NCBI GenBank assembly: GCA_015679245.1
Contig: CP064953.1
Coordinates: 868,001 to 932,000 of the forward strand
Reading direction: 5' to 3'
DNA from: Actinomycetaceae bacterium zg-1166
GTDB taxonomy: Bacteria; Actinomycetota; Actinomycetes; Actinomycetales; Actinomycetaceae
Length of the DNA stretch: 64,000 bases
Shown: piece after piece, positions 40,702-49,983 of the stretch
Position numbering within the stretch: position 1 is the first letter of the stretch
Layout: each line of letters begins with the position of its first letter
Notes under the pieces: model-generated
Database searches by the model: none
What the model was told of the DNA's origin: nothing
The model's input: the letters and a program-made list of their open reading frames with translations, nothing else
Position numbers and translations under genes: made by a program

Positions 40702-43454
40702 CTACCATGCACGATCAAACTGAGAAAGTTTAATCTGTGGATTCGAGGTATCGGAGAGGTCGAAATTTCCATTGACTCTGTATTTACGCACCTCATCACC
40801 GCGACTGGAGTTCAGCTCACTGGTGATAATGCTCCCGGTACTCGTCGTAAAATAACCTTGACCATTGTTAATGACCCCAAACTTCTGAAGCGATGTGAAG
40901 GAATCCTTAAGTTCGAGCTTAGCGAGCGTAGTGCTCTGCACGGCATAAGGGCAATCATGATCTGTATTGGTCGGCGGAGTTACGCAGGCTTTGAGCTTCG
41001 TATTTGCCGCCTCAAGAAGGAGCGAGGTGAGTTTCGCTGAAGCGGTGATATGTAGGCTGAGTGATGCATCGTAAGACTCTCCGCCGAGAACAAGGAGGCT
41101 CTTGTTCTCGATCTCGAAGTATTCGTTTCCAGACTCCACAGGATACTTGCCTGGAAACGCCGTGACTCTAACTTGTCTGCCCTCGTTATGTTCTTCGTTG
41201 AGGGCGACACCGCCAACCTTCACTGTTGGAAGGCCGTTCGTGTGGATCGTCGCGGTATAGAGCATAGGCGTCTTAATTTTCCAGGTGCGCAGGAGGCCGA
41301 ACTCCTTTTCCCCTGGCTCCACAGTGAAAGTGTGGTCGAAGCGTTTGCCATCCAAACTCATTGTTGCGGTGACAGTCGTACTTTCTTTACCCTCATCCTC
41401 AATTTTCGTCTCGATGAGTTCAGGGCGAGTTGCCTGGGCAAGAACGTCGTTGGTGAGGAGAGCTCGGTATTCGTTATCAATCCCAGGATCGACAATCGCA
41501 TTAGCTGCCTCAGCATCTCCCCGAGAGATTGCTTCGATGTAGTCACGCACAGAAGCTTCAGCAGTGCGTCCGGAGTTAATAATCGAGAGAGCAACCATTC
41601 CTGCAATGAGGAGCGCAATGAGCGCGCCAATGAGAGAGAAAATGAGAATGAGCTTGCGCTTCTTCTTTGGATCCATCGGCTTTGCGGCACTCGTGAGGTT
41701 AAGCGGTGCACCCGGCATCGGTGTGGCAGGTGCAGTAACGGGAGGAGGGGGCAGCGGGGTTCGTTGGGCAGGAGCCGCCGGTGGGACAAGAGGCGCGGAA
41801 GAAGCTGCCGGAGGAGTAGGGGGAAGCGGAGGAGGCACCGGTGAAGTAGGAGAGGTTAGAGGGGGTGCACTTGCTGGAGGTGGTGCAACAGCAGCACCAG
41901 CTTCCTGTGAGGTAACGAGGCCGGGTGCTGGAGGTACAGGAGTGGGCGCTGCAGGCATACCGAGTGACTTCGCACCTGTGGGTGCCGCCCAAGAATTAGC
42001 CCAGCGCTGCACAGCCGCACGACCTCCCACACTTATGAGGAGACCCTGCGCGTTCGTCGCTAAGAACATCGGAAGAATCTCAGCGAGGAGGGAAAGACCA
42101 AAGCTGACGAGCGCAACCGTCAAGATCGTCACTGCGCTAATCCCATAACTCAGAGACATAGAACCGGAAGGTAAACTCGTAGAGAAACGCAGGCGAGCAA
42201 GTCCCATACCGAGTATCAGCCAGGCTGCGGTAAGCCCCACAGGCAACTGCCAGATGCGTCCCCATTGAATCCCTGTGCAGCGATCACGGCGCAAGCCCAC
42301 TCGGATTGCCACCACACATAGAGCGAGGATAGTCATGAGGATGAGGAGGTAGCCGAAGCCATAAGGAAGATTCCAGGCCTTGAGACTGGGGAGCACAGCA
42401 GCACCCAGGAAGTCCAGATCCTCAAGTTCAGTGATCGAGAGATCGCCAAAGAAGGCGAGCCCCATCGTTGCGAGTGCCAGCGTGGGAAGCAAGGTTAGAC
42501 CCGTAAAGATCGCAAAGGGAACATGGAAGGAGAAAGCTGCCCAGACCAGAATAACTGCTGCAATCACGAGGTAGAACGGGGCAAGGATAAGTGCCACCTG
42601 GCCTAGTTCCTTACGCATGTACACGTACCACGAGGGGCGCCAGGTAAGGCCAAGTACGGTAGAGCGCGCGGCAAAGATCGTCGCTGAGGTCACTACGAGA
42701 ATCGTAAAGAAGAGAAGAACGAAACGCGGAGAGAAGGTCATTTCAACCCCGCCGAGCCCCTTAAACCCTTTGATGAGACCAAGGCTTGCGCTGATGCCCT
42801 TAAGTTCCTCGGGCTTAAAAATTGCGAGGATAGCGCTTACAACCGTAGTGAGAGTGGCAAGAATCGCTCCTTCGACAAGCGCGCGCACAAGCGTGGGCAA
42901 GCCTAAAGGTGCAAGGGAATCGTCGTGTACACGCTTCCTCGTAATGAGCCATGTCAGCGCAATAATCGCCAGGAGCGTGGTGGTAAAGACGATCGTGATA
43001 GAGAAAGTTATACCCAGTTCTTTGCCGAGGAATTGCGTGCCTGTGGTGAGGTTGAATCCCGAACCAAGCACCACTCCTACCATGGCGAAGATCAGAGTGA
43101 AGGGACCCCCGACTGTGAGGAGGTGAGGTAGACCAACAGGCTAGTAATGAGAGCCGAGCCGAGGATCGCAGCAAAGATGAGAGCCAGCGTGGTGAGGGGG
43201 CCAGCTGAGAAGAGAGCTTTGATCTGGAGTACCACGGGAGAGGGAGCTGCGGGAATCCCCAGCCCGGCCAGTGGTGAAGAATCAGTATAAATAGGCTGAG
43301 CCGCAGTATTCTGCGGATATCCCGATGCAGGTGACATCTGCTCAGCAGGTGGCTGAGATGTTGGATGCGCAGGCGGCTGCGGGAAGCTCTGCTGTGGGGG
43401 ATTTAGAGGAACCCCGTGAGGTGGCGGCGGCGTGAGATTGTTATTCTCAGTCAC
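40702..43454 (-). pseudogene. Large polytopic membrane protein with NTF2-like outer domain, split by a one-base frameshift
   Basis: Two - strand frames belong together. Frame 1 starts at a GTG (43452-43454) after AAAGGAAG and encodes a Pro/Gln-rich N-terminus and a first membrane helix, then stops at 43092. Frame 2 continues the membrane region and runs 793 residues to 40702. Adding one base in the C5 run at 43106-43110 joins them into one 917-residue protein. It has about ten or more membrane helices, a Pro/Ala-rich stretch of about 100 residues, the basic segment DPKKKRKL, a further helix, and an outer DUF4878/NTF2-like region (GRTAEASVRDYIEAISRGDA). Function unknown. It may be a real mutation, programmed shift or sequencing error. 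Confidence 0.7.
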
Positions 43455-43480
43455 ATTTCTTCCTTTTCTCGTGGTACCAG

Positions 43481-43489
43481 CCCCCCCCC
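43481..43489 (-). repeat. Nine-base homopolymer tract (G9 on the coding strand)
   Basis: Nine consecutive C on the + strand, i.e. nine G on the strand of the membrane protein gene, 27 bases upstream of its GTG start. It is the longest homopolymer I noticed in the window. Confidence 0.9.
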
Positions 43490-43856
43490 GGCGCTGGCGT
43501 CGCATTGGTAAATACGCCACCTGTACTTCCCGTGAGTGAGCATTAAAAATGCAGCAACATCGTGCACTGTGTGTACACAGAGCTGCAATGTATAGATTGT
43601 ATACCGATATGGCTCATACTGTGGCCAAAACTCTGGCAGATAAACTTCAGTGTACGTGTACGAATAGATAGCCTTAGGTGCAAATACGCTGCTTGGCGTG
43701 CCTCTCATATGTATATGTATATAGATAAGGGACTGGTATATCGATGGGGGATTGCGGTGTTCGTTTCTTGCGTAGCATCACATATGCTGGCTTGCCGCTA
43801 GAATCAACCTGAGAACTATCCGTGCCGATGTCCGGCTCGATATGAGGACTACCACG
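43490..43856. other. AT-rich divergent promoter region
   Basis: No gene is supported between the divergent membrane protein genes. The stretch is AT-rich with alternating TATA steps (for example near 43580-43615 and 43708-43740). It contains the inverted repeat CTGTGT-GT-ACACAG (43567-43580) and a possible -10 TAGAAT (43799-43804) for the rightward gene. Confidence 0.5.
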
Positions 43857-45077
43857 ATGAGTACACCTGATTTCATGGGGATTTCTCCTGAAGCAAGCGC
43901 TCAAGAACTCTACGCTCTCGCTGCTTCACGCCCTGATCTGCGCCCTGGAATTGCACGCCACCCCAATACCTACGAAGATCTTCTCAACTGGCTTGCTATG
44001 CTCGGCGATCCTGCCGTTGACACAGCACTTGCCGAACGCGCCGCCCTTACGGGAGCCTCCTCCACCAAAATGGACATCGCCGAGCCTGCCCCTACGTTCC
44101 AGCCTCTCCAAGCGGAAGAGCCTACGTCATCACCGGTACACTCGGAACCCACATTTTCCCAACCTCCCCAGGCGGAGGAGCCTGCTGATGCATATGGAGA
44201 AGAGCCTACCGCCGCAACGTATATAAACGACGAACATGCCACTTCTCCCGTAGAAACCTCACAAATACCTATAACTGAACAACAACCCGCACCCGTGCAG
44301 GCTGTGATAGCGTCACACGGCTGGGAACAGCCTACGGAAACAGAATTTTTCTCCCCAGGGGCAGCACCCGCCCTGATAGAAACTCCTTCACGGAAGGGAG
44401 GAAAAGGGAAGATTATTCTTGTTGTTTTTCTCCTTCTCGCTCTTGTTGGCGCAGCAATTGGCTGCTACTTTGCTTTCTTCCATAACAAGGATGAAGTTGG
44501 AGCAAAGCCTTCGCATACTTCCTCGGCACCATCGAGTACTTCGACCTCGCCAACGCCAAGTAGGTCAGCTTCACCGACGCCAAGCCTCACCCCTTCGCAG
44601 ACTCCTACCTCTACTATAGAGGCACCCGCTCCAGAATCGGTTTCCTCAGAACCTGCACCCGCTCCAGAACCTGAACCAGAGCCTGCGCCTCTCGCGTATC
44701 CGGCTCCTGGCACAGCGCTCGAAGCTACGAAGATCATTGCTCCTTCTGGCAACATCATCTGCCAGATGGGTACGTCAGGCGCATGGTGCACAATCCGCAC
44801 CAATTATTACGCCGCGCGTGGTTACAGTAACTGTGGTGGAGCCACGACGTTGGGGGTAGGAACACAGTCTGCAGGCCTTGCGTGTGATTCCACTGTTACC
44901 TCTGATGGAGCTCAACGCTTGGATTACGGTTCCTATGCGTCTTATGGTGACTATGCGTGCGGTTCTGCACGCAAGGGTCTAAGCTGTTGGAATATGCGCA
45001 CAGGCCAATCCTTCTCTCTCGCTCGCAACGGTTGGACTACTGGAAGCTCAGGCGCGAACGTGTCCTACACTTGGTGA
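43857..45077 (+). CDS. Variant leucine-rich-repeat membrane protein
   Basis: A 406-residue single-pass protein. Residues 8-60 resemble the variant leucine-rich repeat seen in many actinobacterial proteins (ASRPDLRPGIARHPNTYEDL, then LLNWLAMLGD). A Pro/Glu-rich linker with an imperfect duplication (EPTFSQPPQAEEP; APTFQPLQAEEP) follows, then one membrane helix (IILVVFLLLALVGAAIGCYF, about 188-207), an outer Ser/Thr/Pro linker and a compact C-terminal domain with six cysteines (NIICQMGTSGAWCTI; YACGSARKGLSCW). Function unknown. Start: GAGG at 43845 supports the ATG at 43857 over that at 43842. Confidence 0.8.
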   Translation: MSTPDFMGISPEASAQELYALAASRPDLRPGIARHPNTYEDLLNWLAMLGDPAVDTALAERAALTGASSTKMDIAEPAPTFQPLQAEEPTSSPVHSEPTFSQPPQAEEPADAYGEEPTAATYINDEHATSPVETSQIPITEQQPAPVQAVIASHGWEQPTETEFFSPGAAPALIETPSRKGGKGKIILVVFLLLALVGAAIGCYFAFFHNKDEVGAKPSHTSSAPSSTSTSPTPSRSASPTPSLTPSQTPTSTIEAPAPESVSSEPAPAPEPEPEPAPLAYPAPGTALEATKIIAPSGNIICQMGTSGAWCTIRTNYYAARGYSNCGGATTLGVGTQSAGLACDSTVTSDGAQRLDYGSYASYGDYACGSARKGLSCWNMRTGQSFSLARNGWTTGSSGANVSYTW

Positions 45078-45126
45078 GTGAATCGCCCCTCTTTCCCCTC
45101 ACCTGTGCCACTCAAGTATCCTCGGC

Positions 45127-46278
45127 TCAATCAAGGAGCGAAGCAGCGTAGCGTCCCGCAAGCCCTGCACTGAGAAAAGCGAGTGGATCTTCCTCCAGTG
45201 TGCGTCCCATCGTCGAGAGGCGCACTGGGGAGGAAGCAAGCGTATCTCCAAGACCGCAAGAACTCATCTCGATGACATTGACATGCTCCGCAGCCTTGAG
45301 TTCAGCACTTTGAGAAGCAATAAGCTCCCAAATTTTAGGATCCACGCGCGCGCCCAACGTTACCTCTTCCTCGGGAAAGGGGAGGGGGCATATGAGTGGG
45401 CTTAAAGCTACTCGGATGAGGGCAGTAAGCGTATGGTGAGAGATCCCACGGTGTCGTACCCGCAGATCAGCACCCGACATTCGCGCTACAGCAACGGCGC
45501 GCCCACCTAGAGTATGTACTGCATTGATCGCCTCACCCACACTTACTCCTGAGAACCCCCAGCGTGTGCCCGTACCGAGATTCCCTGGACCTTGGGCAAT
45601 AATCGCGAGGTCTGCCTTCCAGACCACATGCGCTGCAAGCAGAGCTGTATGAATATTGACTGTTTCGAGATCACCGCCAAAGGACTGCCCAGAAGTAATC
45701 GTGCCGAGAATATGGCCAGCTTGTGTGAGGCTGGCGCAATTGCGTGAGAACCACGCTGGAAGAGCACCGCCATCGTCCATGATGTAGGCAATCTTCGCTT
45801 CTGGGTGGCTCTCGCGCACGGCTGCAACTACTGCGGGTAGCGCAGAATGAAGATCAGCCACTACCACGGGCATACCCTCGATCGAATCGGCCTCTGCGAG
45901 CAGAGAGTGCCACGGAGAATCTTGTTCGTCGACGCTCATCGTCATGTACTGGAGCGGAGTGTAACGAGCTTTGATGATATGGCCGCGACCAGTTCCTTCT
46001 CCATCACCGTAGACTCCATTGAGGTGAGTCTCCTCAGATCCAGGTAAGCGATCGGGAAGAGCGACGATAAAGTGGTAGCCTCCGGTTCCAAGGCCTCGGT
46101 GTGCAGCTGCACTGGAGAGAAGTACACGATCTCCCACGTTCGGTACACCGACAAGGTAGGGGTAGGCGAGGGCACGCACACGTTCCACCCGTTCGGGGAA
46201 AAGGAGCACCTCACATTCCTTTGCTCCATGCCAGAGTGAGCCTTCGGCAGTAACGATTCCTTCATTCCACGCAATCAC
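45127..46278 (-). CDS. DUF3866 family protein
   Basis: A 383-residue cytoplasmic protein of the DUF3866 family, which in actinobacteria is often found beside pafBC. Conserved-looking segments are HIIKARYTPLQYM, IAYIMDDGGALPAWFSR, TITSGQSFGGDLETVNIHTA and IIAQGPGNLGTGTRWGFSG. Function unknown. GTG start; a TAGGCT hexamer begins 12 bases upstream on the - strand, so the transcript is probably leaderless. Divergent from pafBC. Confidence 0.88.
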   Translation of the reverse strand: MIAWNEGIVTAEGSLWHGAKECEVLLFPERVERVRALAYPYLVGVPNVGDRVLLSSAAAHRGLGTGGYHFIVALPDRLPGSEETHLNGVYGDGEGTGRGHIIKARYTPLQYMTMSVDEQDSPWHSLLAEADSIEGMPVVVADLHSALPAVVAAVRESHPEAKIAYIMDDGGALPAWFSRNCASLTQAGHILGTITSGQSFGGDLETVNIHTALLAAHVVWKADLAIIAQGPGNLGTGTRWGFSGVSVGEAINAVHTLGGRAVAVARMSGADLRVRHRGISHHTLTALIRVALSPLICPLPFPEEEVTLGARVDPKIWELIASQSAELKAAEHVNVIEMSSCGLGDTLASSPVRLSTMGRTLEEDPLAFLSAGLAGRYAASLLD

Positions 46279-46284
46279 CTTGTA

Positions 46285-46290
46285 AGCCTA
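46285..46290 (-). promoter_or_regulatory. -10 element TAGGCT of a leaderless promoter for the DUF3866 gene
   Basis: On the - strand TAGGCT begins 12 bases before the GTG ending at 46276; the predicted first transcribed base, 46278, is the G of the start codon. Confidence 0.45.
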
Positions 46291-46316
46291 TCGGCCAAAA
46301 AGTACCTGTGCCCTGA

Positions 46317-46391
46317 TACACGCTCGCTAGGTGGAGAGTCATGCTCGCCCCGAAGAAAAGGACGTGGGTCTCCACTACACGCTCGCCAGGT
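46317..46391. repeat. Pair of 16-base direct repeats in the DUF3866/pafBC promoter region
   Basis: TACACGCTCGCTAGGT (46317-46332) and TACACGCTCGCCAGGT (46376-46391) differ at one base and are 59 bases apart. Between them GTGGAGA and TCTCCAC form an inverted repeat. Their location between two divergent start codons suggests a regulator-binding site. Confidence 0.6.
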
Positions 46392-46430
46392 AAAGACAGG
46401 TAGAGAGCTGTTGGAGATGAGACTGTGGGC

Positions 46431-46436
46431 TACTCT
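46431..46436 (+). promoter_or_regulatory. -10 element TACTCT of a leaderless promoter for pafBC
   Basis: TACTCT begins 12 bases before the GTG at 46443. In-frame GTGs also exist at 46425 and 46437, but only 46443 fits the leaderless spacing. Confidence 0.45.
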
Positions 46437-46442
46437 GTGTGT

Positions 46443-48629
46443 GTGAGTAGACGGACATACACATCGACAGCACGGCAGCTGGCACTTGTGGAACTTCTGC
46501 GCCGTGATCACGCCGTCACCAAGGAGGGCATAAAGTCTGCTATCCCTGCTTACACGCACCTCAAAGCAGACTCCTTTGAGAAGGCGTTCACGCGAGATCT
46601 CACCAGTCTGCTCGAAGGCGGGTATCGGATTTGGATAGACCTATCCAAGCGCTATCATCTTGAGGCGACGATGACGATGGATCTGTCGAACCTCGACGTC
46701 GGTTTTCTTCGCACTCTCCTTAGCGGTCTCAATTCGGATCTTCACAGTGAGATTGCCCACGGTGGAGTCGACAAGATCCTCGCGAACTCCACTTCCTCAC
46801 TCTCTCCAGCGACCTCACGCCTCGTCGCACGCATCCCTCAAGGGGAGGAGACGGTAAATCTCGCGCGTGCGCTCTCACGTGGACTTGCTGTGAGCTTCAC
46901 CTATGCCTCAGGTAAAGGGGAAAGGCGCTATCTTCTGCTTCCCCGACGCCTTGCTGTGCATTATGAATCTTTCTATGTGGAAGGACCGTCGATACCTCTA
47001 GTGGGCAGAGAGTGCGAATCAGTAAACTTCATATCCGCTACATGGAAAGAACGTACTTTCCGTGTGAGCCGAATCGGTGCAGGTACACTCACCTTCCACG
47101 AGATACCCGCCGAGTTGTCCGCTGGTCTTTTCGAGGTTTCAAGGGAGGAAAGACAGGACACGCAGGAAAATGATTCAGCCTTTCTTCTTGAGCACGTGAT
47201 TCTCGCTTTCGCACCTGGAGTTGGAGATGCCGTGATTGGACGGGGTACACATCTTCCGTCACAGCCCGATGTGCCAGGGGGATGGCGTAGTGTCCTTCTC
47301 TCTCCTCTAGAGCGCAACCGCCTGTGCGACATTATGGTCACCTACGGCGTGGATGTGCGCCTGCTCGCTTCGCCACAGGCATGTCACATGTGGCAAACTC
47401 GCCTTACTCACGTGCGCGCTCTCACAACGCCCACACCAGATGCGGCAGAGTTGAGTTCGCTCAGCTCCACTAAAGCTCCCAGTAAGGATTCTCTACCTCC
47501 ACACACTCGTGACTCCCACCCAGAGAGCACCCCTCTCACCCCTTCATCGTCGTTCTCCGATATCCGCACATCCGATCACATCCTTGACCTCACGGAGAAC
47601 TCAGGGAGAACTAGTGGTATTGCACGTGTGCATCCAGGAGCTCGCAACCATGTGTTATCCACACACGAGATTGTGCGAATTCACGCTCTTCTCGTCTATC
47701 TTGAACGCTGCGAGGGCAGCCCCTCGCTCAACGAACTTGCCACACACTTCAACCTCACGTGGAAGAAAGTACTTGAGTTACTGTGGGTTGCCAACACTCT
47801 CGAATTTGCAATGATTGTCGGCCCCTTTGATCTTGAACTGCCCATGCCTGTGGGGCAGGAGGACGAGGGCGAACCTCCCACCACGGGGCGTTCTCGTGTG
47901 CGATTGGGTGACTCTAGCCAGCTCTCGATCCCTTCACTTTCTCTGACTCTCGATGAGACGATCCTAGTCTTAGGCCTTATCGACGAGATCCTTGCGCTCA
48001 CACCCCACAGTGAGGTGCGCTGTCAGCTTCGTGACCTGCGGTGGCGTCTTGTCGCCGGGGCTGAGGCTGCGGGGTTCGTCGGCGCGATGTGGAGTGAACC
48101 AGAACTCACTATGAGAAGCCAGTGGCTCGAACGCCTCGCTAGTGCCATCGATACCACACGTTTCCTCACTTTCAGCTATACGCGACCAGGCTCACCCCAT
48201 CCCCATATCACCACCGTCGAGGCTCTTCCGATCGAGATCCGTACAGGAATTAATCCCACTCTCCTGGCCTACGATGGACTTGCCTTAAAAACCTATCGCC
48301 TTGATCGGATCGCTTCGCCGCGCCTGTCTCGCCAAGCTACCCGCGGTGAGTTGCGCGAGCTTGCGCGCATGAGCCGCAATAAGGAGCATTCTTTCGAACC
48401 TCACGGTAAACGTGTGGAACTTGAGGTGGGCGCAGGTGGGCGCTGGGCACGCGAAACCCTTCCGATTCTTGAGGCGCGCGAGGAGGAGGATAGACTAATC
48501 CTCGCGCTTGCCTCCAGCTCGCCCCTCTGGCTTGCAAGCCTTGCTTTGCAGCTGGGTGAGGAACTTTATCGTATTGAGCCTGCCTCGGTGCGAGCCGAAC
48601 TCGCCGCGATTTTTAGCCACTTCGAGTAA
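46443..48629 (+). CDS. pafBC: Fused PafB-PafC DNA-damage transcription regulator (two WYL units)
   Basis: A 728-residue protein formed of two PafB/PafC-like halves. Each half has an N-terminal winged helix (RQLALVELLRRDHAVTKEGI; HEIVRIHALLVYLERCEGSP), a WYL domain (LAVSFTYASGKGERRYLLLP; RFLTFSYTRPGSPHPH) and a WYL C-terminal extension, joined by a Ser/Thr/Pro linker at about residues 345-400. In mycobacteria PafB and PafC form a heterodimer activating LexA-independent DNA-damage genes; natural fusions are known in Arthrobacter. No proteasome, pafA or pup gene lies here. The first winged helix is diverged. Confidence 0.85.
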   Translation: MSRRTYTSTARQLALVELLRRDHAVTKEGIKSAIPAYTHLKADSFEKAFTRDLTSLLEGGYRIWIDLSKRYHLEATMTMDLSNLDVGFLRTLLSGLNSDLHSEIAHGGVDKILANSTSSLSPATSRLVARIPQGEETVNLARALSRGLAVSFTYASGKGERRYLLLPRRLAVHYESFYVEGPSIPLVGRECESVNFISATWKERTFRVSRIGAGTLTFHEIPAELSAGLFEVSREERQDTQENDSAFLLEHVILAFAPGVGDAVIGRGTHLPSQPDVPGGWRSVLLSPLERNRLCDIMVTYGVDVRLLASPQACHMWQTRLTHVRALTTPTPDAAELSSLSSTKAPSKDSLPPHTRDSHPESTPLTPSSSFSDIRTSDHILDLTENSGRTSGIARVHPGARNHVLSTHEIVRIHALLVYLERCEGSPSLNELATHFNLTWKKVLELLWVANTLEFAMIVGPFDLELPMPVGQEDEGEPPTTGRSRVRLGDSSQLSIPSLSLTLDETILVLGLIDEILALTPHSEVRCQLRDLRWRLVAGAEAAGFVGAMWSEPELTMRSQWLERLASAIDTTRFLTFSYTRPGSPHPHITTVEALPIEIRTGINPTLLAYDGLALKTYRLDRIASPRLSRQATRGELRELARMSRNKEHSFEPHGKRVELEVGAGGRWARETLPILEAREEEDRLILALASSSPLWLASLALQLGEELYRIEPASVRAELAAIFSHFE

Positions 48630-48638
48630 GGAGAGTGA

Positions 48639-49013
48639 ATGTTCTGGGTCATTCTCGCCGCTATTCTCGCCGTTCTTCTCTACTTTGCGTGGGCAGTGAG
48701 TCGGTTGTGGCATGGCGGGAAAAACCTCGTTCTGGCCTCGATATCCGCGGCAGAAAATACCGGGCGTGCCTTCGAAGTGACTCCTCGTGCTCCAGATTCT
48801 CCTCGTGGCCTACCCTGGGAAGGTGCGACGCGCCGCCGGGCCCACGAGGATCGTGCTCGTGTTCGCCGTGAGCGGCGCGAAGGCCGTGCTCGTCGTCTTT
48901 CCAGGGCACGTATTCGTTGGAATGAGCCTCTTCCTCTCGAACGTTTTGATCGCAACGCAGCGCGACAGGCGTGGGCTATGCGCCGAGCTCAACACGTGGA
49001 GGCGACGAAGTGA
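48639..49013 (+). CDS. Small membrane protein with basic cytoplasmic tail
   Basis: A 124-residue protein with one N-terminal membrane helix (FWVILAAILAVLLYFAWAV) and a highly Arg-rich tail (RVRRERREGRARRLSRARIR). It lies where tatA stands behind pafC in many actinobacteria but lacks the TatA amphipathic helix and FG motif. I do not recognise the family. The ATG follows AAGGAGAGTGA. Its TGA overlaps the next GTG, so it is co-translated with the kinase-like gene. Confidence 0.7.
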   Translation: MFWVILAAILAVLLYFAWAVSRLWHGGKNLVLASISAAENTGRAFEVTPRAPDSPRGLPWEGATRRRAHEDRARVRRERREGRARRLSRARIRWNEPLPLERFDRNAARQAWAMRRAQHVEATK

Positions 49014-49921
49014 GAGTTGGCCTGGCTATCAACCCGGCGAGTAGTCGTGGGCGTGGGGCTAGCTTTGGAGCACGTGCCCGCGAGATTATGAACTCCTATC
49101 CTGTAGAGATTGTCGATCTGTCGGGAAGAAGCGCTGGTGAGTGTCGAGATCGGTGCCGTGCTGCGGCACAAGCGGGAGATATTGATGCCCTCGTCGCTGT
49201 AGGCGGAGATGGCATGGTTCATGTGGGTGTGGATGCTCTCGCTGGTACCGATGTGCCGCTGGGTATTGTCGCTGTGGGTTCAGGGAATGATAACGCTCGT
49301 GAATTTCGCCTTCCTATCCGCAAGGTGGACGATGCTGCTCACCAGGTGATGTCCTGCCTTTTCGGCGGGCGCTTCCGCCCCACCGATATCATCGAAATTT
49401 CACATGCTCACGGCACCACTCACGCTCTTGCGATTGTTTCCGCAGGAATCGATGCTGAGGTCAATCTGCGAACAAACGATCTCACCTGGCCCAAAGGGAA
49501 CCTGCGTTACGTGCGTGCCTTGGCTGACGCTATTAAGGATTACCCTGCCTTCGGTGTGAAAGTTACTGCTGATGGGCGCACTTGCGAAGGCCCTGTCACT
49601 CTCCTCTGTGTGGCGAACACCCGGTATTTTGGTGGAGGGATGAATATTGCACCGATGGCACAGACCGACGATGGCCTCCTCGATCTTATTATTGGCTATG
49701 CTCCCACGAGGCGCCGTCTCACTCCGATCCTTCCCATGATTTATTCTGGACGGCACACGCATAGTTCTCTTGTCCATCATCTTCGTGCCACATGCGTACG
49801 AATTGAGTACCTTCCTCGTGCCGGTAGCCCGCCGCCTCTGGCAATGGCAGATGGAGAAGTTGTAGGAGATCTTCCTCTTGAGATTCGAGTCCGCCCAGGG
49901 AGTCTCAACCTTCTCGTTTAG
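49010..49921 (+). CDS. Diacylglycerol kinase / lipid kinase family protein
   Basis: A 303-residue member of the DAGK catalytic-domain family. The nucleotide-binding VGGDGMVHVGVDAL is at about residues 65-78 (Met replaces the Thr of GGDGT) and VAVGSGNDNAREF, the GxGND motif, at about 92-104. The second domain includes FGGGMNIAPMAQTDDGLLD, the usual C-terminal signature. It likely phosphorylates diacylglycerol or a related lipid at the inner membrane face. GTG start overlapping the previous stop. Confidence 0.88.
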   Translation: MRVGLAINPASSRGRGASFGARAREIMNSYPVEIVDLSGRSAGECRDRCRAAAQAGDIDALVAVGGDGMVHVGVDALAGTDVPLGIVAVGSGNDNAREFRLPIRKVDDAAHQVMSCLFGGRFRPTDIIEISHAHGTTHALAIVSAGIDAEVNLRTNDLTWPKGNLRYVRALADAIKDYPAFGVKVTADGRTCEGPVTLLCVANTRYFGGGMNIAPMAQTDDGLLDLIIGYAPTRRRLTPILPMIYSGRHTHSSLVHHLRATCVRIEYLPRAGSPPPLAMADGEVVGDLPLEIRVRPGSLNLLV

Positions 49922-49983
49922 CTTCACCGTATCCATTTCTTCTTTGATCTGCTGACTCTTCCTCAGCTATCACGAAAGGTTCT

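Noticed and set aside
48639-49013. tatA behind pafBC
   Set aside because: The protein has one membrane helix but lacks the TatA amphipathic helix and hinge, and its tail is Arg-rich; no tatC follows.
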